Assembly (NCBI GenBank): GCA_946479745.1
Contig: CAMLGZ010000005.1
Location: 181,053-245,052, forward strand
Length of the DNA: 64,000 nucleotides
From: an uncultured Pseudoxanthomonas sp.
GTDB lineage: Bacteria > Pseudomonadota > Gammaproteobacteria > Xanthomonadales > Xanthomonadaceae
Direction of reading: 5' to 3'
The translations under genes and the position numbers were made by a program. The notes beneath the pieces were generated by a model. That model searched no databases, was not told the origin of the DNA, and saw only the letters and a list, made by a program, of their open reading frames with translations. Shown piece after piece: positions 53,628-60,831 of this stretch. Every line of letters starts with the position of its first letter. The first letter of the stretch is position 1.

Positions 53628-53962
53628 GTGCAATCTCCTGTCTGTTTGCTGATTGTTTACTGCCGGTTGTTTACTGCCGGCCCGCAAGCCCGGAAACCGT
53701 TCTGACCGGATGCGGAAGCCCCCGGGGATATCGACGAGTCGAAGGACGCTTCTGGGTAAGACGTACTGGCGCAGCCGATTTCGACAGGGCTATGCCCCGG
53801 AATCGCCATTATCTTTGATCCGCCGTCTCTTCTTATCGCGTTCCCGGGGGTTAAGATGCCCCGGCGCTCCCACAGCCATCGTCGTCGAACCACCCGCGTT
53901 TGGTTTCCGCCCGCCCTATCTTCATTGCGTGCCACCACCCCAAACCCCGAAGGAGCCCCGTC
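53628..53962. other. Gene-free divergent region with tandem repeat
   Basis: 335 bp between divergent genes. It contains two exact tandem copies of TTGTTTACTGCCGG (53653-53666 and 53667-53680) and no gene. A possible operator or recent duplication. Confidence 0.4.
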
Positions 53963-54523
53963 ATGAACGCTCTGCCGCAACTCTGGCTGCCCATCCTGGT
54001 CGCAGCGGTCCTGGTGTACATCGCCAGCAGTCTGATCCATATGGTCTTCAAGTGGCATAACAGCGACTACAAGAAGCTGTCCAACGAAGACGAAGTGCAG
54101 GCTGTCCTGCGCAAAGGCGCACCGGCGATCGGCCAATACGGCATTCCCCACTGCACGGACATGAAGGCCATGCGCGAGGAAGCCATGGTGAAGAAATACG
54201 CGGACGGTCCGGTGGCTTTGCTGACCGTAATGAGGAGCGGGGCGCCCAAGATGGGCGGCATGCTGGTCCGCTGGTTCCTGTTCAATCTGGTGGTCGCCCT
54301 TGTCGCCGGCGCCATTGCGCTGCAGGTCTATGGCTTGCCCGGCAACGCCCATTACGCCGGACACCTGGTGGGGTTGATCACCTTCCTCACCTATGCGGGC
54401 GGCAGTGTCCAATCCGGGATCTGGATGGGGAAACCCTGGGGCGCGGTGTTCAAGGATCTGATCGATGCCTTGATCTACGGCGTGGTCAGCGCATTGGCGT
54501 TCTGGTGGCTGTGGCCGGCTTGA
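53963..54523 (+). CDS. Hypothetical membrane protein
   Basis: A 186-residue protein with four membrane segments (LPILVAAVLVYIASSLIHMVF, WFLFNLVVALVAGAIALQVYG, AGHLVGLITFLTYAGGS and LIDALIYGVVSALAFWWLWPA), and a hydrophilic first loop (KWHNSDYKKLSNEDEVQAVLRKGAPAIGQYGIPHCTDM). This loop-and-helix pattern recurs in proteins of unknown function. ATG 53963 follows CGAAGGAGCCCCGTC. A clear terminator follows. Confidence 0.8.
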   Translation: MNALPQLWLPILVAAVLVYIASSLIHMVFKWHNSDYKKLSNEDEVQAVLRKGAPAIGQYGIPHCTDMKAMREEAMVKKYADGPVALLTVMRSGAPKMGGMLVRWFLFNLVVALVAGAIALQVYGLPGNAHYAGHLVGLITFLTYAGGSVQSGIWMGKPWGAVFKDLIDALIYGVVSALAFWWLWPA

Positions 54524-54556
54524 TCCGGCGCCACTGCGGGCATTGAGACGGAAAAG

Positions 54557-54580
54557 GCGGCCCTGGGCCGCTTTTTCTTT
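54557..54580 (+). terminator. Intrinsic terminator
   Basis: Stem GCGGCC / GGCCGC with a CTG loop (54557-54571), then TTTTTCTTTT, 34 nt after the membrane-protein stop. Confidence 0.85.
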
Positions 54581-54720
54581 TCTGAGGGGTCTTCACAAAG
54601 ACAACGGCATCCGGATAGAGCATCGCTCTTCAATCGATGTCCGCCTCGCCGTGACTTCTGGGCTGCGACAGAACATCCGCAGGGGTTCGTAATCGCGGTC
54701 CTCCGCGCGGGAGCAGGACG

Positions 54721-55467
54721 ATGTCATTCCGAACGATGCTTGCGGCAGCTTTGCTGCTGATCGCCTCGCCGGCGTACGCCGACGATGAGCAGGCGGTGCG
54801 CTCAGCCGATGCCCGTTACTGGCAGGCGTTCAACGCTTGCGACATGCAGGCCATGGGCGATCTGCTCACCGAAGACGTGGAGTTCTACCACGACAAGACC
54901 GGCCTCACTTCATCCAAGGGTGCGGTGCTCGACTCGTTGCGGAAGGGCCCTTGCGCGAATCCGGCCATGCATTTGCGGCGGGAAGCGGTGGCCGGCAGTC
55001 TGCGCTTCCATCCGCTGGCCGGCGGTTACGCGCTGCTTTCGGGGGCGCACCGTTTCCATGCGCGGGAAGAGGGAAAGCCGGAGCGGCTGGATGGGCAGGC
55101 GGAATTCACCAATCTCTGGCAATCGGTCGATGGCCATTGGCGCATGCGGCGCGTCTTCAGCTATGCGCATGGTCCCGTGCCGTATACGCCGCCGGCCGCG
55201 CACCTGACCCTGCCGGCCTCCGCGCTGGCGGCTTTGGCGGGTCGCTACCGGGGAGCCAACGTCGGCGCCATCACCGTGGCGGTCGATGGCGACGGCCTGA
55301 AACTCACGGCGGGCAAACTGGTCGTCACCCTTCGCGCAGAAACGCCAACGCGATTCTTCGCGCTGGAACGCGATCTGCGTTTCGAGTTCGCTACTGCTCC
55401 GGGGAAGCCAGCGTTGAGCGTTTACGAGGATGGCAAAGTGGTGGAGACGGCGAACAGAGTCGAGTAA
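54721..55467 (+). CDS. Exported NTF2-like (DUF4440) protein with C-terminal domain
   Basis: A 248-residue protein with a signal peptide (MLAAALLLIASPAYA) and a DUF4440/NTF2-like domain (VRSADARYWQAFNACDMQAMGDLLTEDVEFYHDKTG, DGHWRMRRVFSYAH). An extra C-terminal beta domain follows (LAALAGRYRGANVGAITVAVDGDGLKLTAGKLVVTL), like the lipocalin-type tail of serine hydrolase relatives (DUF3471-like). Periplasmic. Probably starts at ATG 54721; GGAGCAGGACG precedes it. The last 50 bp before the integron array begin here. Confidence 0.82.
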   Translation: MSFRTMLAAALLLIASPAYADDEQAVRSADARYWQAFNACDMQAMGDLLTEDVEFYHDKTGLTSSKGAVLDSLRKGPCANPAMHLRREAVAGSLRFHPLAGGYALLSGAHRFHAREEGKPERLDGQAEFTNLWQSVDGHWRMRRVFSYAHGPVPYTPPAAHLTLPASALAALAGRYRGANVGAITVAVDGDGLKLTAGKLVVTLRAETPTRFFALERDLRFEFATAPGKPALSVYEDGKVVETANRVE

Positions 55468-55520
55468 GCCGATTCGAAGTCTGGTTTTGGGCGGCGCGAC
55501 GGGCGGCTGTCGATGTAGCG

Positions 55521-55580
55521 CCCAATGCCTGAACCAAACCGGGCGACGAGGCGGGATCGACTGGAATGAATTTCCAGAGC
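55521..55580 (-). other. attC site, degenerate (distal end of array)
   Basis: Plus-strand CCTGAACCAAACCGGG, GCGGGATCGACTGG and AATGAATTTCC match the canonical sites almost base for base in order and spacing (about 34 of 46 positions). R' and R'' half-sites are decayed. Confidence 0.6.
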
Positions 55581-55590
55581 CTACGCCCAG

Positions 55591-56157
55591 TCATTTGAGA
55601 AGCTTGCGCAGCTCATCATTGGAGTACACCCGTATGTCGCTGATCAGATTTGTATTGCCGGGTGCGAACGTATCGTCAAACTTGATGATCGGCCCGTAGG
55701 CAACGCCACTAAATCCACCAAAACCGGAAAGGCTTGCGGAGATCGTCAGATTGTAGCCATTGCCCTTGTAGAAGGTGGTACCCCCGTCGCTCGGCAACGG
55801 TGCATCAATATCGAACTTGGCATGAAGTGGCTTTCTGCCCTCGACTACAGCCAGGAAATCTTCCGATGCTTCCTGAACTATTTTACGATGCTCTGGCAGA
55901 AGCCTGGAAAGATCAACGCCAATGAAGGGTCCTGGCGAAACAGCAGAAGGCTCCGGCTGCTGGGAGCGTACGGCCAGTGGAAGTGTCATCGCGATCGCAT
56001 CCGGGATTTTGACCATGGGCTCCAACGCTTGAATCAAGTTGCGATCTTTGAGATGCGGAGGTGATCCGTCGCCCAGGGCGGGCCAATCAAATATCATAAT
56101 ATCGCAATGCACTTCACCTTCTGTGAGCTGTACGGACACATGCCGTTGAAACGGCAT
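55591..56157 (-). CDS. Hypothetical protein in the eroded end of the array
   Basis: A 188-residue protein of no recognised family: MPFQRHVSVQLTEGEVHCDIMIFDWPALGDG, a proline-rich part with LEPMVKIPDAIAMTLPLAV, and a C-terminal glycine-rich part (YKGNGYNLTISASLSGFGG). No membrane segment. Codon use is less GC-biased than in neighbours, which supports a cassette origin; a degenerate attC lies 10 bp after its stop. The start is uncertain: ATG 56157 has only a weak site, and the frame is open to 56361 but would then overlap the divergent lipoprotein gene. Confidence 0.65.
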   Translation of the reverse strand: MPFQRHVSVQLTEGEVHCDIMIFDWPALGDGSPPHLKDRNLIQALEPMVKIPDAIAMTLPLAVRSQQPEPSAVSPGPFIGVDLSRLLPEHRKIVQEASEDFLAVVEGRKPLHAKFDIDAPLPSDGGTTFYKGNGYNLTISASLSGFGGFSGVAYGPIIKFDDTFAPGNTNLISDIRVYSNDELRKLLK

Positions 56158-56230
56158 TGGCCCGTCTTGCGCACGTTCGTTCTTCAAACGCTTCCATGTC
56201 GGACCACCTCGCCAATAATAAGGACATAGC

Positions 56231-57193
56231 ATGCAACGCACCGTACTCGCCCTGCTCATCACCGCTCTCCTCGTCACAACCGGCTGCGACCGCGCCGGCC
56301 AGGACAAATCCCACTCAACGGCTTCCGCAGGCAGCGACGATGCCGCCGCGGATGAAGGCAAGGGTGGTGATCGCGACGAAGCCTGGGATGAAAAAGTGCA
56401 GTCTTATATCAAGGTCGGCAATCGCCTGCGCGGATTCAGTGCGGCACCGACCAACGAAACGATCGCCCGCTGGGATGCGGAATCCGAAGCCAAAATGAAG
56501 GCCGGCGATTTCAAGGAAATCAGCAGCAGAAATACCTACTTCTCCGATTCCTATCTGAACGACCTCAAGCAGGCCATGCAGATGCCGGGCAAAACCCCGG
56601 AGCTGGACCAGGCCGCCCAGGACGTGCTGACCTTGGCGAACCAGTACGTCCCGGCATGGAACGAATTGGCCGAGTACAACAAAGCCAAGCGTTACGAGGA
56701 CGACGGCGGCGCCAAGGGCAGGGAATTACTGCCCAAGTACCAGGAAGGCTTGCCCAAACTCGAAGCGGCGATGGATAAGCTGAGTGCGCAGATCGACGCC
56801 GCTTCCAAAATCGCGCACGAGAAAGCCGTAGCCGGGTTCAAGGAGGAAGGAAAGCTGCTGGAAATGCATACCTGGGAAGCGATGGGTTCGGCGGAGAAAG
56901 TCGTCGATCTGTTCAACGAAGCAGACGATTTCAAGAACGAAGCCAAGATCAAGGAAGCCAACGCCCACATCGCAGCGATGGAAGCCAGCACTGCCGCCTT
57001 GCGCGCCGAGCACGAGAAGCGCAAAGCGCAGAAAGACTCGCTGCCGATGATAGACCGCTACGACGGCGTCGCGGACGAGCTGACCGAGTTCGCCGGACAG
57101 TACCGGGAAGCGCGAAAGAATCCGTCCGAGTTCAACGACGCGGTGTCTACCTACAACGATGCGGTCGACGAGCTGAACATGATGAGCCACTGA
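56231..57193 (+). CDS. DUF3829 lipoprotein
   Basis: A 320-residue lipoprotein with signal MQRTVLALLITALLVTTGC (Cys as +1), then a charged spacer (DEGKGGDRDEAWDEKV) and the helical DUF3829 domain: YIKVGNRLRGFSAAPTNETIARW, LANQYVPAWNELAEYNKAKRYEDDGGAKGRELLPKY, YDGVADELTEFAGQYREARKNPSEFNDAVSTYNDAVDELN. Function unknown; family members are envelope lipoproteins. Ribosome site ATAAGGACATAGC. It runs opposite to the cassette genes, with its own terminator, so it is either an inverted cassette gene or a host gene next to the eroded array. Confidence 0.88.
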   Translation: MQRTVLALLITALLVTTGCDRAGQDKSHSTASAGSDDAAADEGKGGDRDEAWDEKVQSYIKVGNRLRGFSAAPTNETIARWDAESEAKMKAGDFKEISSRNTYFSDSYLNDLKQAMQMPGKTPELDQAAQDVLTLANQYVPAWNELAEYNKAKRYEDDGGAKGRELLPKYQEGLPKLEAAMDKLSAQIDAASKIAHEKAVAGFKEEGKLLEMHTWEAMGSAEKVVDLFNEADDFKNEAKIKEANAHIAAMEASTAALRAEHEKRKAQKDSLPMIDRYDGVADELTEFAGQYREARKNPSEFNDAVSTYNDAVDELNMMSH

Positions 57194-57220
57194 TCGTCAT
57201 TGGTGGCCGATACGGGGGGG

Positions 57221-57250
57221 CGAAAGCGACGGCTTTCGTCTCCTTTTTTT
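57221..57250 (+). terminator. Intrinsic terminator of the DUF3829 gene
   Basis: Stem CGAAAGC / GCTTTCG with GACG loop (57221-57238), then a run of seven Ts at 57244-57250. Confidence 0.85.
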
Positions 57251-57366
57251 CAATCGGCCGGGAAATTTCCTGTCGGCCTGTCTGATTCCGGCCCGGCCGT
57301 TCGTCTATATCGTGAAGGCAGGGCAACCGCCCTCCCGAAGCCATTGGCACGGAAGGGGAAACCACC

Positions 57367-57429
57367 ATGAGAAAAGCCGCTGCAGTCACGCACACTGGCA
57401 TCAAGCAGTCGTCCGGAGCGCTTCAATGA
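57367..57429 (+). CDS. 20-residue leader peptide overlapping the GST-like gene
   Basis: Short frame MRKAAAVTHTGIKQSSGALQ behind a strong ribosome site (GGAAGGGGAAACCACC). Its TGA stop overlaps the ATG of the next gene (ATGA), so translation of the two would be coupled. The GST-like ATG has no good ribosome site of its own. It may be a translational leader; conservation is not known. Confidence 0.45.
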   Translation: MRKAAAVTHTGIKQSSGALQ

Positions 57430-58079
57430 CCCCCACCATTACCGCCTTTGAACGGTCGCCCGACGGCGGCAAGGGGCTGGCGCGCGATACGCGCGTGCGC
57501 TGGGCGCTGGAAGAAGCGGGCCAGGCTTACGAGGTCCGTCTTGTTTCGTTCCGCACGATGAAGGAACCCGCGCATCTGGCGCTTCATCCTTTCGGCCAGA
57601 TTCCGACTTACGAGGAAGGCGATCTTGCCCTGTTCGAGACAGGGGCGATCGTGTTCCACATCGCAGAGCGCCATGCGGGCCTGCTGCCGGACGACGCCAA
57701 TGCCCGGGCGCGCGCGATCACGTGGATGTTTGCCGCGGTCAATACCGTGGAACCGCCGATTCTTGAACTCGTAACCGTCAAGCTGCTGGAGGGCGACAGG
57801 CCCTGGAGCAAGGAACGCCTGCCCTTGGTCCAGGAACGTGTCCGGGACCGGTTGAAACAACTTTCCGCTCGCCTTGGCGATGCCGACTGGCTGGAGGGCC
57901 TGTTCAGTGCGGGCGACCTGATGATGGTGTCGGTACTGCTCCGGCTGAGATCATCGGGCATCCTGGACGAGTATCCCAACCTGTCCGCCTACGTCGTCCG
58001 CGGCGAAGCGCGGCCCGCCTACAAGCGGGCTTTCGATGCGCAGCATGCGGTTTTCACCGGCCAGCCACAGGCCGGTTAG
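57426..58079 (+). CDS. Glutathione S-transferase-like protein
   Basis: A 217-residue two-domain GST. The thioredoxin-like N-terminal domain has SPDGGKGLARDTRVRWALEEAGQAYEVRLV, then FGQIPTYEEGDLALFETGAIVFHIAERH with the cis-Pro and the glutathione-binding ESGAI-like turn (ETGAI). The helical C-terminal domain ends NLSAYVVRGEARPAYKRAF. Cytoplasmic glutathione-conjugating or isomerising enzyme of unknown substrate. It starts in the stop codon of a 20-residue leader frame. Like the lipoprotein gene, it is opposite in direction to the cassettes. Confidence 0.93.
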   Translation: MTPTITAFERSPDGGKGLARDTRVRWALEEAGQAYEVRLVSFRTMKEPAHLALHPFGQIPTYEEGDLALFETGAIVFHIAERHAGLLPDDANARARAITWMFAAVNTVEPPILELVTVKLLEGDRPWSKERLPLVQERVRDRLKQLSARLGDADWLEGLFSAGDLMMVSVLLRLRSSGILDEYPNLSAYVVRGEARPAYKRAFDAQHAVFTGQPQAG

Positions 58080-58193
58080 AAGAAGCGGAAGACCGCAAAT
58101 TCCGTACTTGCCTCACCTGGGCGGCCTGACGTTCTGGCTCACCGCTTGCGGAGGCGGGCAAAGCCCGCAGCAGCAAATCGGTTGCAACGAAAC

Positions 58194-58547
58194 TCAGGCC
58201 GCACTCTCCCCGCCCAGGAACTTGAGGCCAACGATACCGACCACGATGAGCGCGATGCATCCGATGCGCATGACCGACAGCGACTCGCCAAGCAGCACGA
58301 TGCCGAGCGTTGCCGCTCCGACTACACCTATGCCGGTCCACACCGCATAGGCCGTTCCCACTGGAAGTTGCCGCATCGCCAGCCCGAGAAGCCAGAAACT
58401 CAGCGTCGCCGCAACCAGCGTGATGGCGGTGAAGTGGAGCTTGGTAAAGCCCTGTGATGCTTTCATGCTTACCGCCCAGACAATCTCGAGTAAGCCCGCG
58501 ACGACGAGCAGTAGCCAAGCCAGGTTCGGTGAGAGTGGTGTAGACAT
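58194..58547 (-). CDS. SMR-family guanidinium exporter (Gdx/SugE-type), cassette gene
   Basis: A 117-residue four-helix small multidrug resistance protein. WLLLVVAGLLEIVWAVSMK carries the essential membrane Glu, and TAYAVWTGIGVVGAATLGIVLLGE is the SugE/Gdx-type signature rather than the EmrE one. The Gdx group exports guanidinium coupled to proton entry, and some members also export quaternary ammonium compounds. ATG 58547 behind CTGGAGCTCCA. It is the most distal clear cassette: its 5' side borders the degenerate attC at 58600. Confidence 0.93.
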   Translation of the reverse strand: MSTPLSPNLAWLLLVVAGLLEIVWAVSMKASQGFTKLHFTAITLVAATLSFWLLGLAMRQLPVGTAYAVWTGIGVVGAATLGIVLLGESLSVMRIGCIALIVVGIVGLKFLGGESAA

Positions 58548-58599
58548 TGGAGCTCCAGGTTTTTCGGATGATCAGGTCTGGGCCGGATGGCGCGTATGC

Positions 58600-58657
58600 G
58601 CTTGCTGGCCCCAATCAGCCGCGCCGCAAAGCGGCTCCGGCTTGAATGAATTCCCGG
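58600..58657 (-). other. attC site, degenerate
   Basis: Plus-strand CCGCGCCGCAAAGCGGC and CGGCTTGAATGAATT match the canonical core; R'' (TTCCCGG instead of TTGTTGG) and R' are altered. Between the DoxX and SMR genes. Confidence 0.75.
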
Positions 58658-58672
58658 AAAGCACCCGCATGG

Positions 58673-59050
58673 CTACAGCGAGTGGGCTGCCGCGACAAGC
58701 AGTCCGCCAATGATGGCAAGGTTGGTCTGCCATGTGCCGATGGCACCGGTGCGCGCGGCGCCCTCCATGTCCCAGAAGTTGACCAGCAACACTGAGGCCG
58801 CGATGGTGAAGACAACCAGGCCCAGAGCGGCCCATGCCGGGTAAAAACCCAGGATCAGCGCCAGGCCAGCCGCTATCTGGAACACCGAGCCGGACAGCAG
58901 CACGAGTTTGGCCACGGGGACGCCACGCGCCGTGAGCGCTTGAGTGATGGCAGGCAAGGTGAAGAAATGGTGAATGCCGCCAACAACGAACAAGCCGCCC
59001 AGCAGCAGGCGACCCATGAACCACAAAATTGCCTGGCTCTCAGCTGGCAT
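58673..59050 (-). CDS. DoxX-family membrane protein, cassette gene
   Basis: A 125-residue four-helix protein: AILWFMGRLLLGGLFVVGGIHHFF, VAKLVLLSGSVFQIAAGLALILGFYP, WAALGLVVFTIAASVLLVNFWDME and TNLAIIGGLLVAAAHSL, the DoxX/DoxD pattern. DoxX-type proteins are inner-membrane subunits or small oxidoreductase-linked proteins. ATG 59050 has the very good site GGGAGGCATC. The frame is open to 59698 but that extension crosses attC sites and the NIPSNAP gene and is not real. Confidence 0.9.
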   Translation of the reverse strand: MPAESQAILWFMGRLLLGGLFVVGGIHHFFTLPAITQALTARGVPVAKLVLLSGSVFQIAAGLALILGFYPAWAALGLVVFTIAASVLLVNFWDMEGAARTGAIGTWQTNLAIIGGLLVAAAHSL

Positions 59051-59061
59051 GATGCCTCCCG

Positions 59062-59182
59062 CGCTCCAAGGCTTGAACCAAGCCGTCCCCGCAGCAGGAC
59101 GGCGATCGGGTGCGAATATAGCCGAAGACGGGCGCTCGGGCACGGCCTTCATGCGGGTTCTGCTTGAGTGAATCGCCAGGCC
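59062..59182 (-). other. attC site, long form (about 120 bp)
   Basis: Left part GGCTTGAACCAAGCCG, a central GCGAATATAGCCGAAG, and right part CATGCGGGTTCTGCTTGAGT align along their full length with the long site at 61710. End half-sites are changed (CGCCAGGC at the R'' end). Confidence 0.7.
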
Positions 59183-59187
59183 ATGCC

Positions 59188-59493
59188 TTACTCGAAAACG
59201 GGGCGAAAGAAAGATCGCTCGTAGCTGAGAAAGCACTTTGTTTCTTCGTAGTAACGAATAGCCGCCTGGCATTCCGGATCGGTTGCGGCCCGGGCGCGGT
59301 ATGTTTCGTAAGCAGCGAGCGATGGGAAGGAAAACAGCGCAAGTGCGATGTTGTTGGCTCCCTCGCCGGGCATGAAGTAGCCGTGATGTTTTCCCCCGAA
59401 TTTCTCGACCAGGGGGATCCACATCTTGCCGTAAGTCTCGAATTCCTTGAGCTTGAATGGATCGAGAACATATCGCAGATAGCATGTGACCAA
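59188..59493 (-). CDS. NIPSNAP-family protein, cassette gene (TTG start)
   Basis: A 101-residue NIPSNAP domain: YLRYVLDPFKLKEFETYGKMWIPLVEKFGGKHHGYFMPGEG, NIALALFSFPSLAAYETYRARAATDPE and ETKCFLSYERSFFRPVF. These small ferredoxin-fold proteins are common in cassettes and dimerise; function is unproven. The start is TTG at 59493, because the ideal ribosome site AAGGAG (59501-59506) stands 7 nt before it and the family starts at the YLR strand. The AAGG of that site is part of the adjoining attC R' half-site. Confidence 0.9.
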   Translation of the reverse strand: MVTCYLRYVLDPFKLKEFETYGKMWIPLVEKFGGKHHGYFMPGEGANNIALALFSFPSLAAYETYRARAATDPECQAAIRYYEETKCFLSYERSFFRPVFE

Positions 59494-59502
59494 GATCGTT
59501 CT

Positions 59503-59569
59503 CCTTAAAACCTGACGTCTGGACCAGGGGGGCCCACGAAGCGGGTTCGGATTGAATGGATTGTCTGGC
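59503..59569 (-). other. attC site
   Basis: Plus strand CCTTAAAACCTGACGTC, then CCCACGAAGCGGGTTCGG and ATTGAATGGATTGTCTGGC. R' is TTTAAGG on the minus strand, R'' GCCAGAC. Confidence 0.88.
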
Positions 59570-59635
59570 GCCATTGCCGGGGCTGCGCCAGGTTACTTGC
59601 AGATTCCGAGACCCAGGTCGATCCGGGCCATAGGC
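59570..59635 (-). other. Gene-less spacer or minimal cassette
   Basis: Only 66 bp separate two attC sites. The minus strand holds ATG followed by 11 sense codons (MARIDLGLGICK) and a stop, with no ribosome site. Probably a deleted or empty cassette. Confidence 0.5.
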
Positions 59636-59695
59636 GCCTAACTTCCAGGCCAAGCCGACGCGTGAGATCGGTTCGGTTTCAACAAGCTGTTGCCC
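59636..59695 (-). other. attC site, divergent arms
   Basis: R' on the plus strand is GCCTAAC at 59636-59642 and R'' GTTGCCC at 59689-59695. The arms read AGCCGACGCG and ATCGGTTCGG, a variant of the usual core. Confidence 0.75.
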
Positions 59696-59708
59696 CACGC
59701 ACCGTTAA

Positions 59709-59942
59709 TCACCCAATTGCCTCTTCCGTGATTCGAGCATGCGCATCGGTTACATGCACCCCATGAATCACCAGGTCACTCAGGCAGTCGTCAACGTCAA
59801 CACCAGGCATTGGTTCGCCTTTCCGCAGGTCCACGGTTTTGAAGGCAACCCACGGTGCGTACTTTGACGGAAGGTTTTCTCCTGAAGGCTCCGTTGTGAA
59901 GCCGAATATGCGATCTGGGCCTCTGAAGATATGTACTTGCAT
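59709..59942 (-). CDS. Small hypothetical protein, cassette gene
   Basis: A 77-residue acidic soluble protein: MQVHIFRGPDRIFGFTTEPSGENLPSKYAPWVAFKTVDLRKGEPMPGVDVDDCLSDLVIHG and then VHVTDAHARITEEAIG. Strand-rich first half, helix at the end. No family name known to me, though this size and style are common among integron cassette proteins. ATG 59942 follows ATAAGGGAAAAT; the frame is open to 60017. Confidence 0.75.
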   Translation of the reverse strand: MQVHIFRGPDRIFGFTTEPSGENLPSKYAPWVAFKTVDLRKGEPMPGVDVDDCLSDLVIHGVHVTDAHARITEEAIG

Positions 59943-59987
59943 ATTTTCCCTTATGAATGAATCGATTCTGTGCCTGGAAATCGAGCA

Positions 59988-60099
59988 GTCCGACGTTTGA
60001 ACCGAGCTGGCCTGCACTTTGAAACGACTGGGTGCGAATGTAGTCTACGGCCCGCAACTAGGCGCCGCCCTGATGCGGGTCGGGGCTGGGAGAATCGCC
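59988..60099 (-). other. attC site, long form, degenerate
   Basis: GACGTTTGAACCGAGC, central GGTGCGAATGTAGTCTACGG, right part GCCGCCCTGATGCGGGTCGG align with the long sites at 59062 and 61710. R' and R'' are poorly conserved. Confidence 0.6.
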
Positions 60100-60471
60100 C
60101 GGGCGCAGCCAGCGAAACGTCAGGATCAAAGAAATTGCCGCAGTTGCCAGCGGGAGAACGAGCTCCAAACCATGCAGCGGGTTGAAGATCGCCATTTCTG
60201 AAATGAGGTGGGAAACAGATCCCGTCCATGAATCATGCGCTGGCCTGACTATTGCTGTCAGTGCGGCGATCGGGATGACGCAAGTTACGATAAAAACAGG
60301 CACAAGCACAAAGAGACTGGCACGACCGGTGAAGAGAACTACCGCGACGGCGAAGGCAGCCGCGAGGCCACAGCTCCAGAAGTCGTAGCCGGGGGGAAGA
60401 ATGGTCAGATTGAGCAACCCGGCCAAGACATAGATAGCCAGTATTCCCGCGCGAACGACGATCTTCTTCAT
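60058..60471 (-). CDS. Four-helix membrane protein, cassette gene
   Basis: A 137-residue membrane protein with four hydrophobic segments (AGILAIYVLAGLLNLTIL, LAAAFAVAVVLFTGRA, LFVLVPVFIVTCVIPIAAL, LVLPLATAAISLILTF). The C-terminal DPHQGGA is coded by the adjoining long-form attC. No family recognised. ATG 60471 starts 3 bp from the next attC site; the ribosome site is weak. Confidence 0.7.
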   Translation of the reverse strand: MKKIVVRAGILAIYVLAGLLNLTILPPGYDFWSCGLAAAFAVAVVLFTGRASLFVLVPVFIVTCVIPIAALTAIVRPAHDSWTGSVSHLISEMAIFNPLHGLELVLPLATAAISLILTFRWLRPGDSPSPDPHQGGA

Positions 60472-60473
60472 GA

Positions 60474-60534
60474 GCCCCGATACCCGAATTAAGTCGGCCC
60501 GTGAAGCACGCTTCGGCTCGAATGAACCGCTGGA
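60474..60534 (-). other. attC site, partly degenerate
   Basis: Plus strand GCCCCGATACCCGAATTAAG, then TCGGCCCGTGAAGCACGC and TTCGGCTCGAATGAACCGCT. Core spacing is kept; R' has mutated (CCCCGATAC for CCTAACGCC). Confidence 0.75.
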
Positions 60535-60545
60535 TGGATGGCAAC

Positions 60546-60761
60546 CTAATGGCGCCGTCCATGCCCCACTTGCCAGACTGTTCCCACAATGAATCCCGCT
60601 ATCCCCAAACCGAATGCGACAGCGGCAGCTGCTGGGTCATGGCCGCTGACATGGTACACGGCGAGTCCGCTCCCGATACCAATCGCACAGGGAACGAAGA
60701 ATCTCCAGTGAAGCAGGATATCAATGATGTCCAACAGACCAAGCGAGTCGAATACCGACAT
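60546..60761 (-). CDS. Two-helix membrane protein, cassette gene
   Basis: A 71-residue membrane protein: MSVFDSLGLLDIIDILLHWRFFVPCAIGIGSGLAVYHV, AAVAFGLGIAGFIVGTVWQVG. Two hydrophobic segments and a basic end (GHGRRH). No family known. ATG 60761 has the strong site GGGAGGTGTTG, so I prefer it to the upstream ATG at 60803. Confidence 0.75.
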   Translation of the reverse strand: MSVFDSLGLLDIIDILLHWRFFVPCAIGIGSGLAVYHVSGHDPAAAAVAFGLGIAGFIVGTVWQVGHGRRH

Positions 60762-60773
60762 CAACACCTCCCC

Positions 60774-60831
60774 ACCTGACGCTCGAGTTGAGCCGGCCCG
60801 CAAAGCGGATTCGGCTTGCGTGGACTACTGG
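60774..60831 (-). other. attC site
   Basis: ACCTGAC at 60774-60780 (R'), then GAGTTGAGCCGGCCCGCAAA and GCGGATTCGGCTTGCG. R'' (ACTACTGG) has decayed. Confidence 0.75.

Noticed and set aside
58123..58200. Possible fourteenth attC between the SMR and GST genes
   Set aside because: GGCCTGA and TCAGGCC face each other, but none of the core (CGAAGCGG, TTGAATGAATT) is present; too weak to list.
58673..59698. 341-residue frame ending in the DoxX protein
   Set aside because: The extension crosses two attC sites and the NIPSNAP gene; the DoxX domain alone has a strong ribosome site at 59050.
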